A DNA stretch of 10,504 bases from Bacteroidota bacterium (GTDB taxonomy: Bacteria > Bacteroidota > Ignavibacteria > UBA10030 > UBA8401): positions 1-10,504 of the forward strand of contig JANXZD010000503.1 of assembly GCA_025355705.1 (NCBI GenBank), written 5' to 3'. The notes below the pieces were generated by a model. It was given only the letters and a program-made list of their open reading frames with translations, did not search any database and had not been told where the DNA came from. Below are positions 1 through 5,936 of this stretch, one piece after another (the first letter of the stretch is position 1; each line of letters opens with the position of its first letter). The position numbers and the translations under genes are program-made.

Positions 1-151
1 GTTTTTTCAATTGCGCCGGTGCCGATGGTTCACTCGAACGTGTAATCATTTCGGGATGAGCGCGGTAATATTCCCATTCTTGCTGATGAATGGAAGGCTG
101 CTGAGAAAACAGAAGCGATGTGAACACAACGATGGGAAGCAAATATTTCAT
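1..151 (-). CDS. Secreted protein, N-terminal 50 codons only (cut by window edge)
   Basis: Read leftwards from an ATG at 151, the minus strand stays open to base 1 and gives 50 codons. Residues 1-17 are a clear Sec signal peptide: MKY, then a hydrophobic LLPIVVFTSLLF core, then SQ as the likely cleavage region. A polar segment follows (QEWEYYRAHPEM) and then a Ser/Pro/Ala-rich linker ending in QLKK. An A/G-rich run (GAAAGAA) lies a few bases upstream of the ATG, and a possible promoter sits at 176-204. The product is exported, but no domain is reached, so function cannot be assigned. Secreted hydrolases and T9SS cargo proteins in this phylum often begin this way; that is only a guess. The plus-strand reading over the same bases is a shadow. 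Confidence 0.72.
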   Translation of the reverse strand, partial: MKYLLPIVVFTSLLFSQQPSIHQQEWEYYRAHPEMITRSSEPSAPAQLKK

Positions 152-175
152 CAAGATTCTTTCACTATTTCTTCT

Positions 176-204
176 AAAATAGAGAATGGTTACTCAAGAA
201 ACAA
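176..204 (-). promoter_or_regulatory. Possible sigma-70-like promoter for the gene at 1-151
   Basis: On the minus strand TTGTTT (204-199) is followed after exactly 17 bases by TATTTT (181-176). Transcription would begin near 169, leaving a leader of about 18 nt before the ATG at 151 that holds the A/G-rich ribosome site. The match is partial (4 of 6 in each box), and Bacteroidota often use a different -7/-33 promoter pattern, so this is a candidate only. Confidence 0.28.
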
Positions 205-237
205 TTATTTCACGTTGATGATGAATTTGATACAACG

Positions 238-291
238 TTGACTGTCACCTTCCGTCAAAAAGCTCGGCAGACAAGTAACGGTGACGGTCAA
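238..291. repeat. Inverted repeat TTGACYGTCACC / GGTGACGGTCAA, copy A (long loop)
   Basis: The left arm TTGACTGTCACC (238-249) pairs with GGTGACGGTCAA (280-291), with a single G-T wobble and a 30-base loop. The same arms occur at 3762-3790 with a 5-base loop. Bases 275-291 match 3774-3790 with one difference, so the two are copies of one element and the second may be an internal deletion of the first. No T-run follows on either strand, so it is not an obvious terminator. It is best read as a dispersed palindromic intergenic repeat of unknown role. Confidence 0.6.
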
Positions 292-320
292 TTGCTGTCG
301 TACCAAAAAAATTAGCGCCG

Positions 321-365
321 CGTCATCCTGACGCGAAGTCCCATAGGGACGAAGCGGAAGGATCT
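321..365. repeat. TCATCCTGA...GAAGCGGAAGGATCT intergenic repeat with a palindromic insert
   Basis: The flanks CGTCATCCTGACGCGAAG and GAAGCGGAAGGATCT resemble the GTCATCCTGAGCGAAG / CGAAGGATCT intergenic repeat that I recall from many bacterial genomes; I have not searched for it here. Between the flanks lies a small perfect hairpin, GTCCC-ATA-GGGAC (338-350), which is not part of the form I remember. The element lies in non-coding DNA between two minus-strand genes, and no coding potential was seen. Confidence 0.4.
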
Positions 366-377
366 GGTGCGTTGGAT

Positions 378-411
378 GTAAGGACGGGCGTCCCTACATA
401 ATTCTTTGCGC
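378..411. repeat. GTAAGGACG/CGTCCCTAC hairpin repeat, copy A
   Basis: Bases 378-397 form a hairpin GTAAGGACG-GG-CGTCCCTAC with one mismatch, followed by ATAATTCTTTGCG. The second copy at 3801-3838 has the same layout, including the ATTCTTT tail, but carries three extra bases between the arms. In both intergenic regions this module follows the TTGACYGTCACC inverted repeat in the same order and orientation, so the two modules seem to have been copied or inserted as a unit. Confidence 0.55.
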
Positions 412-413
412 CT

Positions 414-436
414 GCCCGCTATCTTTTTAGCGGGGC
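414..436. other. Hairpin GCCCGCT / AGCGGGGC
   Basis: CCCGCT (415-420) pairs perfectly with AGCGGG (429-434) across an 8-base T-rich loop, and the pairing can extend by one G-C with a single bulged G. There is no uridine tract on either side. It is one of about six hairpins packed between 238 and 580. It may be part of the neighbouring repeat or an RNA-stabilising stem; no function can be assigned. Confidence 0.35.
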
Positions 437-460
437 TTTGCGTGAGTGTTCTTGTTCTAA

Positions 461-491
461 AATAAAAAAGGACGGTCAGAAGACCGTCCTT
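461..491 (-). terminator. Rho-independent terminator for the T9SS cargo gene
   Basis: A perfect 10-bp stem, AAGGACGGTC (468-477) with GACCGTCCTT (482-491), closes a 4-base loop. Read on the minus strand it is followed by TTTTTTATTTT, the classic intrinsic terminator layout. It lies about 95 bases past the stop codon of the minus-strand gene ending at 587. On the plus strand there is no uridine tract, so it should work in one direction. The outer stem sequence GTAAGGACGG also matches the repeat at 378. Confidence 0.75.
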
Positions 492-531
492 ACAATATTC
501 TCCGCATGTTTGCGGTGAATGTTTTTGCTCT

Positions 532-601
532 TATTTCGTCATCAATCCCGACAAAAAGCGCCGGGATTTTTGATGATACAACTTCGCTATTTCGTCATCA
601 A
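532..601. repeat. 14-bp direct repeat bracketing a bulged hairpin at the T9SS gene 3' end
   Basis: TATTTCGTCATCAA occurs at 588-601, where it encodes the last residues (LMTK) and the start of the stop codon of the T9SS gene. It occurs again, identically, at 532-545. Between and into the outer copy lies a hairpin: TCATCAATCCCG (539-550) pairs with CGGGA (562-566) and, after a TTT bulge, with TTGATGA (570-576). The copies are 56 bases apart, so the second is out of frame with the gene. It could be a small insertion with duplicated target, or a relic of another sorting-domain gene end. Confidence 0.5.
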
Positions 602-3061
602 CATCTTCTTTACTTCATAACGATTTTCTGTTCGTAATGAATAGAAGTACATTCCCGATGCTAATCCTTTTCCGTTGAATTCTAATGTGTTGATCCTGTT
701 CGCTTCTGCCATGCCGTTGAACAACGTTGCAACTTCCTGACCTAACATGTTGAACACGCGAACAACTGCGCGCTGCGATGTTGGAACTGCAAAGCTGATC
801 TTTGTTGACGGATTGAACGGATTCGGATAGTTTGCTGAGAGTGAATAATCCTCCGATGTTAATGCAACAACTGCTTCAACCGTGTTGCTGTATTCAAATT
901 TTCCATCGCGGTCAATTTGTTTTAAGCGGTACGATACTGTCCCTTTTGCACTTGCATCAGCGAATGTATATGTTTTAGGCGCGTTTGAATTTCCGGCTCC
1001 TTCAACATAACCGATCTTGCTCCACGAACCGCTGACATTTTTTTCTACTTCAAATCCTGCATTATTTACTTCGGTTGCGGTCTTCCATGCTAACTCAACG
1101 CCGCGACCTTTTACTGTTGCGGTGAAGGAAGTAAGTTCCACCGGAAGCGGATTGGACGCATCAGACACCGTATAAACTCCAAATGAAGTTTGTCCGGTAA
1201 GAGAGACTGTGCGGGTTGAATAATCTCCAGTTGTAACTTGTGACCAGGATGAACCACTATTTGTACTTTTCCAAACAGCGCCACTGGTTAATGTTTTACT
1301 GTTGTCATCATCGGATAGCCATGTTATAGTAACATCTCTTCCGCTTGTCGGTGGATTTGTTGATGTAATCGTATATTTACGAGCAATACCAGTATTTCCA
1401 CTAACATTAACAATTCCTGAAGTTCCGGTAACACGCGTTACAGTTACATCACCAAGATCATCTGTACCCAATGCTAAAGAAAGACCTAATGCACCAACTG
1501 TTGATGCAGCAGTACCAACCGCAGTTTTTGTAGATGTTACCGTTCCGATAACATAATGACCCGCTGCTTCGGTTAACAATGTTGTAGCAGTAGTGTTTAA
1601 CAATGTTACTGAGTTGGAATTTGTTGTTAAATTTCCAGTAGTTGTAGTAATTCCACCGCCACTACCATTACCTACAACGACATTTGTTGAACCGCCAGTT
1701 GTTGAAAGAACTACACCAGCAGAATTTGAAACAGTGATTCTGAAAAGATTGACAGAGTTTCCGTTACCAGTAATTGTTTGAGTGCCCGTGCCGTTGCAAA
1801 CTAATGTCATCCGTCCGGTTGTAACTGCATTAAATGTTGTACTATTTTGTAATGTTAAATTACCCGCTAAATTTATAGTTGTAAACGCACTTGTGGTTGC
1901 ACCGTCAACATTCGTTACACCATCAATCAAAAGATTTCCCGAAATGGTTGTTGATCCGTGATCAAACAATTTAGTTCCGCCTGTCAGCGTAAGGTTTCCG
2001 AAAGTTATTGCTGCAACAGTTGCTGATGTACTTTGTGCGTAATTGATCGTACTCGCCACATTGATTGCACCATATGTATGAGCAAGGGTAGAGTTTTGAA
2101 GAGTTAACGTTGCATTGGCTGAAAGATCAATTGGTCCCGTAACCGTCATTAAATCAGGAATTGTAAAATTAACCGCATTAGTTCCGTCGCCCAAAACAAT
2201 TTTTGAACCCGCACCAGAGACGGTCCAACTTGCACCAATTGTCGGCGTTGCATTATTACGAATGTTGAATATTTGACCAGCAGTTGTAAAGTCCGTTGGA
2301 TTGGTTCCTGTACCAGTTGTATTTGTACCCCAATTTGTTGTCACATCCAAGCCACCGGTTGCGGCAGAATAAAAATTTGTTGTTGGGGCTGTAAAAGTAT
2401 ATGATCCACTTAACACTACATCGTCTACACTAAAAGTACCACCGACTGCTTCTGCATTCCATCCATAAAACCGAAATGTGATTGTTGAAGCAGCTGCTAA
2501 GCTTGTATATGATCCTCCCGAAAGAGTAATAGTACTACCGGTATTGACAGCAGTCCCATCAACTATCTGAAAAACATTTGTTGCAACGACCGAAAGATTA
2601 GCATTAGTAGGCGAGATAGTTGCAGGTAAATTTGCTACATAACTATCTACACTTGAACGTACAGCATATTGTCTTATCCCTGTTCCCGAACGCTGAATAG
2701 TAAATTTAATAGAAGTTAAATCAACTGTATAATTTGCAGGTACTGTAACTGTGAATTGATAATATTGAGTTGTAGAGATACTTCCAGAAAAAACGTCAGA
2801 CCCGGTCGTAGCACCCGTCGGCTGACCCGTGAAAGAAAAACGTGTTGCTGCATTTGAGTTAGCAGCCGATTGTCCAACCGCAGAAAAGGAACTGAATGTT
2901 AAACCTGGAACAGAAGGTTCTGTCGTGGGATCTGTTAATCCTGATGTGGTAGTGACAGAACCAAAAGCATATGTTCCCGTAAAAGCTGTTTGTCCCCAAG
3001 CCATTGCGCTCATCATCATCACAACAAGTGCTGCAAAAAATCCGTATCGAAAAATCTTCAT
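587..3061 (-). CDS. Exported Ser/Thr-rich cargo protein with T9SS type A sorting domain
   Basis: An 824-residue protein built for secretion by the type IX system. Residues 1-24 are a signal peptide (hydrophobic AALVVMMMSAMA, cut after WGQ). Residues 25-225 look like a beta-sandwich of the kind found at the front of such cargo proteins, with an aromatic and Asp-rich end near 200-216. Residues 226-635 are low-complexity Thr/Ser/Asn/Gly-rich beta sequence. PLPVELTSF at 638-646 opens a fibronectin-like domain to about 735, and 739-824 is the C-terminal sorting domain with NYPNPFNPSTKI, VFNMLGQEV and GMYFYSL. In this family the sorting domain is recognised at the outer membrane and usually removed as the protein is released or attached to the surface. 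The ATG at 3061 has AAAGGA (3069-3074) seven bases upstream. No catalytic domain is recognised; an adhesive or structural surface role is a guess. Confidence 0.93.
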   Translation of the reverse strand: MKIFRYGFFAALVVMMMSAMAWGQTAFTGTYAFGSVTTTSGLTDPTTEPSVPGLTFSSFSAVGQSAANSNAATRFSFTGQPTGATTGSDVFSGSISTTQYYQFTVTVPANYTVDLTSIKFTIQRSGTGIRQYAVRSSVDSYVANLPATISPTNANLSVVATNVFQIVDGTAVNTGSTITLSGGSYTSLAAASTITFRFYGWNAEAVGGTFSVDDVVLSGSYTFTAPTTNFYSAATGGLDVTTNWGTNTTGTGTNPTDFTTAGQIFNIRNNATPTIGASWTVSGAGSKIVLGDGTNAVNFTIPDLMTVTGPIDLSANATLTLQNSTLAHTYGAINVASTINYAQSTSATVAAITFGNLTLTGGTKLFDHGSTTISGNLLIDGVTNVDGATTSAFTTINLAGNLTLQNSTTFNAVTTGRMTLVCNGTGTQTITGNGNSVNLFRITVSNSAGVVLSTTGGSTNVVVGNGSGGGITTTTGNLTTNSNSVTLLNTTATTLLTEAAGHYVIGTVTSTKTAVGTAASTVGALGLSLALGTDDLGDVTVTRVTGTSGIVNVSGNTGIARKYTITSTNPPTSGRDVTITWLSDDDNSKTLTSGAVWKSTNSGSSWSQVTTGDYSTRTVSLTGQTSFGVYTVSDASNPLPVELTSFTATVKGRGVELAWKTATEVNNAGFEVEKNVSGSWSKIGYVEGAGNSNAPKTYTFADASAKGTVSYRLKQIDRDGKFEYSNTVEAVVALTSEDYSLSANYPNPFNPSTKISFAVPTSQRAVVRVFNMLGQEVATLFNGMAEANRINTLEFNGKGLASGMYFYSLRTENRYEVKKMLMTK

Positions 3062-3110
3062 CGCTAAATCCTTTCGTTAATGAAATGGTATGTTGTTAGT
3101 TAAAAAATTT

Positions 3111-3150
3111 AAAAACAAAAAAGGCGGAACGCACACTGCGTTACGCCTTT
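3111..3150 (-). terminator. Rho-independent terminator overlapping the stop codon of the 144-aa gene
   Basis: On the minus strand AAAGGCG (3150-3144) pairs with CGCCTTT (3126-3120), and AACGCA (3142-3137) pairs with TGCGTT (3133-3128), separated by a one-base mismatch and closed by a 3-base loop. The stem is followed by TTTGTTTTT. Thirteen paired bases plus the U-tract make a strong intrinsic terminator. The last sense codons and TAA of the gene ending at 3141 lie in the 5' arm, so the terminator reaches into the coding sequence. The next gene starts only about 50 bases further on. Confidence 0.8.
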
Positions 3151-3575
3151 GGCGTTGTACGATCTATGATAACAGTTTCAAAATATTTTTGTTCGTGCAC
3201 TGTATGCCGGTGTTTGTATCCGTGCACCGGTATAATCGTTCTGTGTTGGTCGATCAGTTCGGAGATATGTGTTATCAATATCTTTTCATCGGTTCTCATG
3301 ATTTCGTTATTGGTCTGCGGTAATGCAGCAATAAACGCCATGGTTGTTGGCTTTGTAGAACGCGGTTTATATTTTTTAAATGGAACCAAGATATCGTCGT
3401 GTGTAACGGTTCTTTTCAATCCGTCGGAATACAATGCTGCAAATGAAAGTGTGTTGGAAAATGCGGAAGCAATGCTCTTTGAGCGATCGTCATTCGCATG
3501 CAATGATTGCATTGCGGCAGAGACCGTGAGTGCGATGAATAGTGTAAGCAAACTTATGATTACATATTGCTTCAT
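3141..3575 (-). CDS. Small exported protein of unknown function (144 aa)
   Basis: This 144-residue protein has a signal peptide: MKQY, then a hydrophobic IISLLTLFIALTVSAA core, with likely cleavage after Ala21 or after LHA (residue 27). The mature part is short, basic and mixed, with a Lys/Arg/Pro patch (KKYKPRSTKP, near 67-76), a helical segment around 95-112 and a His/Lys-rich stretch (HGYKHRHTVHEQKY). I recognise no family, cysteine motif or catalytic signature. Its start is the ATG at 3575, with a weak GGGTTTGA run just before it. The minus strand is preferred over the longer plus-strand reading (3166-3654) because of the signal peptide and the matching intrinsic terminator at its stop. 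A periplasmic protein that forms no known complex is the most that can be said. Confidence 0.66.
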   Translation of the reverse strand: MKQYVIISLLTLFIALTVSAAMQSLHANDDRSKSIASAFSNTLSFAALYSDGLKRTVTHDDILVPFKKYKPRSTKPTTMAFIAALPQTNNEIMRTDEKILITHISELIDQHRTIIPVHGYKHRHTVHEQKYFETVIIDRTTPKA

Positions 3576-3761
3576 TCAAACCCGTTTGCAGTACCAAAAA
3601 GAAAAGAAACTATGTATCCATTTTATTTTAACTTTGATTTATCAAATTACATGATTTCATAGGACAAAACAAATTAAAAAATCATTAACCCATGAAGTTG
3701 GGTAACAAAGAATTATGAAACACAGTTCGATATAAGAGTTTTTTGTCTTGTGTATCTATAG

Positions 3762-3790
3762 TTGACCGTCACCGTAAAGGTGACGGTCAA
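3762..3790. repeat. Inverted repeat TTGACCGTCACC / GGTGACGGTCAA, copy B (short loop)
   Basis: A perfect 12-bp inverted repeat (3762-3773 with 3779-3790) around the loop GTAAA. The arms match copy A at 238-291 apart from one base. It lies about 55 bases past the stop codon of the minus-strand TPR gene. The stem could halt or protect that transcript, but no uridine tract follows, so it is classed as a repeat rather than a terminator. Confidence 0.65.
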
Positions 3791-3800
3791 CAGGGACGAT

Positions 3801-3838
3801 GTAGGAACGGGCGTTCGTCCCTACGTTATTCTTTACGG
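3801..3838. repeat. GTAGGAACG/CGTTC..CCTAC hairpin repeat, copy B
   Basis: GTAGGAACGGGCGTTCGTCC then CTAC forms an imperfect hairpin. It aligns with 378-411, with three extra bases (TTC) between the arms and a shared ATTCTTT tail. It ends only a few bases from the stop codon of the TPR gene, so the transcript would carry it immediately after translation ends. It comes 10 bases after the TTGACC inverted repeat; in copy A the same two modules are 86 bases apart, separated by the repeat at 321-365. Confidence 0.55.
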
Positions 3839-3844
3839 AATTTA

Positions 3845-5761
3845 TTAGAACTTTTTCTGTAATTCGTCCAGTCGTTTCAAATTCTCCGTTGCTGTCTGGT
3901 TCTCCGGATCGATCACAATTGCCCGTTTAAAATATTCGCGGGCTTTTGTATACGATTTCATATTCTGGTACGAAATTCCTGCCTGGATATTTGCATCGAT
4001 GCTCTTGCTGTTCAATTCCAGCGCGCGTTCATACTGCTGAATAGCAAGATCGTACTGCGCGGATCCGTTGTACGCGATCCCTAAATAGAAATGGATATCA
4101 AAGAAATCATTCCCAAATGCCAATGATTGTGTCAATAGATCGATCATCGGTTTGAAATTCGCATTCTTAAAGAAATTGCTGTACAGGAAACGGTACGCCG
4201 TATAATACTGTGAATCTGCCGTCACCGCTTTTTGGAAAAAATTATTTGCCGTGTAGCTGTCGCCGTTCCGGTCATAGAGTTTTCCCAGAACAAATGCAGC
4301 GGGAGCATAATCCTCTGCGATCAGCATTGCATCCTTATATTGTTCGATGGCTTTGTCATTCTCGCCCCGTTCTTCCGCACGATAACCATCTTTGATGCGC
4401 TGCAGAACTTCCGGAGGAACATTCTTTTCGATCGTGTTGATCAAGATACGAAGCTGGTCCATCCGTTCCGTCAGTTCGTACGCATAACTTTTTTTCATCA
4501 CCTGATGGATCTCGCTCTTTGCGGAGGCATAATCCCTTTTATAAAAATCTTGCACCGCTTTAAGGACAGAATAGAATGGCAGTGAGAATTGCGACGTATC
4601 TTTCACAAGATTCTTCAGAAAACCGTCCGGAAACATCGGCTTCTTTGCCGCCCACCGATTGTTCACAACGCGCAGGAATGTTTCATACGCATTCATCAAT
4701 GCATATTTTTGTAATCGTGCGGTCAGTTCTTCGGAAACAACAACTTTTAAGAATGTTGCGCTTGTATCTTCAAAATTCACCGATGAATATGCATACGCAG
4801 CGGTCTCTATTATATACTTATATCTGAAATCGATCTTGCCGGCAGAAGAACCGAGCACGATGAATCGGACCGTTTGTTCATCAAGCGATTGAGCAAGAGA
4901 ATCGCGAACGAATGTCGATCGTACAACAAGTGCGGATGCATGTTCAACTACCTCATCGGCGCCTGCTTTGGTCTTTTGATTCAGGAATTTTTCATTCGCC
5001 GCATTGTCGGCAACGAACGAAAATTTTGCGATGAACTCTTCGGTCGATGCGATCTTTTGTTTTGTCTCTGTCGATCTATTTGCCAGCATCTCTTTGAACT
5101 TTTGAGAATGGTCGCCGAATAATTTTTGATAGATCGCCAGACGTTTTGCACTGATCGTTTCAACATCCGGAAATATTTTAAAGGATTGATCTTGCAGTAG
5201 TGTTTCGTACGATACCAGCGCATCGTTCAATTTACTTCCTGCGGCGGCTTTTTCAGCATCGCCTGACAATTGAATAAACTTCGTGAACCCGGGCCAATAT
5301 TCCTGCGGCACTGTCATGGTAACACGGCCGATCACTTTATCGATCGGAAAAATAAACGAAAACGGTTTATACAGCAGTACGGTCTTCTTGCAGGAGACAA
5401 GTAAAAGATACGAATCAGCTTCTTTTACGGGTGAACCAACGGCTTGAACGCCCAGCGTTGCGCCATCTTGTTCGATCTTCAGTTTTATTAACTCCTCTTT
5501 GATAAAGTCTTCATCAATTTTCCACCCGCCCGAATCTCGAAGGATGAAGTAATACAATGTACTTGCGTTCACAGAATCGCTTGTCAACATTTTGGGTGCG
5601 GTGCGGGATGACAATGCGATCTTCACAAATCGTGCTTTTCCCATTCCAAGAAAGCCGGATTTTTCCGAGATCTTGAGCGTCACTTCCGGAATATTTTTTT
5701 GTGAAAGAAGAACTGATGACAGAAGAGCAACGCAAATAAGAGCGATAGCAATATGTTTCAT
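3845..5761 (-). CDS. Exported tetratricopeptide-repeat protein (638 aa)
   Basis: Residues 1-20 from the ATG at 5761 form a signal peptide (MKHIAIALICVALLSSVLLSQ); the Cys in it is not in a lipobox. Residues 20-170 look beta-rich and give no family. Residues 170-455 are largely helical, with possible degenerate repeats. From about 455 to 632 there are roughly five TPR units, clearest in the last two: a G-A-Y pattern (FYLGIAYN), YDLAIQQYERALELN, and YTKAREYFKRAIVIDPEN. TPR arrays bind partner proteins, so a periplasmic scaffold or assembly role is likely. A TTG codon at 5776 would add five residues, but the ATG gives a cleaner signal peptide and neither has a strong ribosome site. The gene is divergent from the WD40-caspase gene and may share its control region. 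Confidence 0.88.
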   Translation of the reverse strand: MKHIAIALICVALLSSVLLSQKNIPEVTLKISEKSGFLGMGKARFVKIALSSRTAPKMLTSDSVNASTLYYFILRDSGGWKIDEDFIKEELIKLKIEQDGATLGVQAVGSPVKEADSYLLLVSCKKTVLLYKPFSFIFPIDKVIGRVTMTVPQEYWPGFTKFIQLSGDAEKAAAGSKLNDALVSYETLLQDQSFKIFPDVETISAKRLAIYQKLFGDHSQKFKEMLANRSTETKQKIASTEEFIAKFSFVADNAANEKFLNQKTKAGADEVVEHASALVVRSTFVRDSLAQSLDEQTVRFIVLGSSAGKIDFRYKYIIETAAYAYSSVNFEDTSATFLKVVVSEELTARLQKYALMNAYETFLRVVNNRWAAKKPMFPDGFLKNLVKDTSQFSLPFYSVLKAVQDFYKRDYASAKSEIHQVMKKSYAYELTERMDQLRILINTIEKNVPPEVLQRIKDGYRAEERGENDKAIEQYKDAMLIAEDYAPAAFVLGKLYDRNGDSYTANNFFQKAVTADSQYYTAYRFLYSNFFKNANFKPMIDLLTQSLAFGNDFFDIHFYLGIAYNGSAQYDLAIQQYERALELNSKSIDANIQAGISYQNMKSYTKAREYFKRAIVIDPENQTATENLKRLDELQKKF

Positions 5762-5817
5762 AGAGATACGATTCAAAGTGACGGTGATGTGAAGGTATGA
5801 TGTACCATAATAACCCC

Positions 5818-5846
5818 ATTGTATTGCGCAGAAATATAGTAAACAA
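5818..5846 (-). promoter_or_regulatory. Likely sigma-70-type promoter of the TPR gene
   Basis: On the minus strand TTGTTT (5846-5841) is followed after 17 bases by TACAAT (5823-5818), five of six bases of the -10 consensus. The start of transcription would be near 5810, giving a leader of about 50 nt to the ATG at 5761. Spacing and position are good, but no experimental or comparative support is available. Confidence 0.38.
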
Positions 5847-5852
5847 CACCCC

Positions 5853-5858
5853 TATAAT
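5853..5858 (+). promoter_or_regulatory. Possible -10 box for the WD40-caspase operon
   Basis: A perfect TATAAT lies 79 bases before the ATG at 5937. No convincing -35 hexamer sits 16-18 bases upstream. Two TTGAC sequences occur just downstream (5862 and 5875), but neither has a good -10 partner. Transcription of the plus-strand cluster must start somewhere in 5762-5936; this is the best single match and is weak. Confidence 0.2.
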
Positions 5859-5936
5859 CAATTGACCTTTCTCCTTGACAAAATAAATCAATTTCTCCAT
5901 CTTTCACCATTACAATTCATTTGCCGGATGTCAATC

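Larger units (their letters stand above)
3576..3844. other. Intergenic region, AT-rich, with repeats but no gene
   Basis: No convincing coding sequence was found on either strand. The right part holds the two repeat modules at 3762-3790 and 3801-3838. The left part is AT-rich and should hold the promoter of the 144-aa gene, but no good -35/-10 pair or TAnnTTTG box was found. It contains a small perfect palindrome TTTGAT-TT-ATCAAA (3633-3646), a possible operator, and a weak ACCCA/TGGGT stem near 3690-3705. Confidence 0.5.

Noticed and set aside
11..241. A 76-codon plus-strand frame at the left end
   Set aside because: It begins at TTG with no ribosome site and lies over the minus-strand signal peptide gene at 1-151; its composition is not protein-like.
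3633..3646. FNR-like site TTGAT..ATCAA
   Set aside because: The half-sites match, but the spacer is 2 bases instead of 4, so it is not a proper FNR/CRP-family operator. It is kept only as a small palindrome.
3166..3654. A 162-codon plus-strand reading frame over the 144-aa gene
   Set aside because: It is Cys-rich with no signal or domain pattern. The minus-strand gene on the same bases has a signal peptide and a matching terminator, so this is a shadow frame.
5862..5936. N-terminal extension of the WD40-caspase protein from TTG at 5862
   Set aside because: It would bury the signal peptide 25 residues in and would cover the likely promoter. The ATG at 5937 gives a standard export signal.
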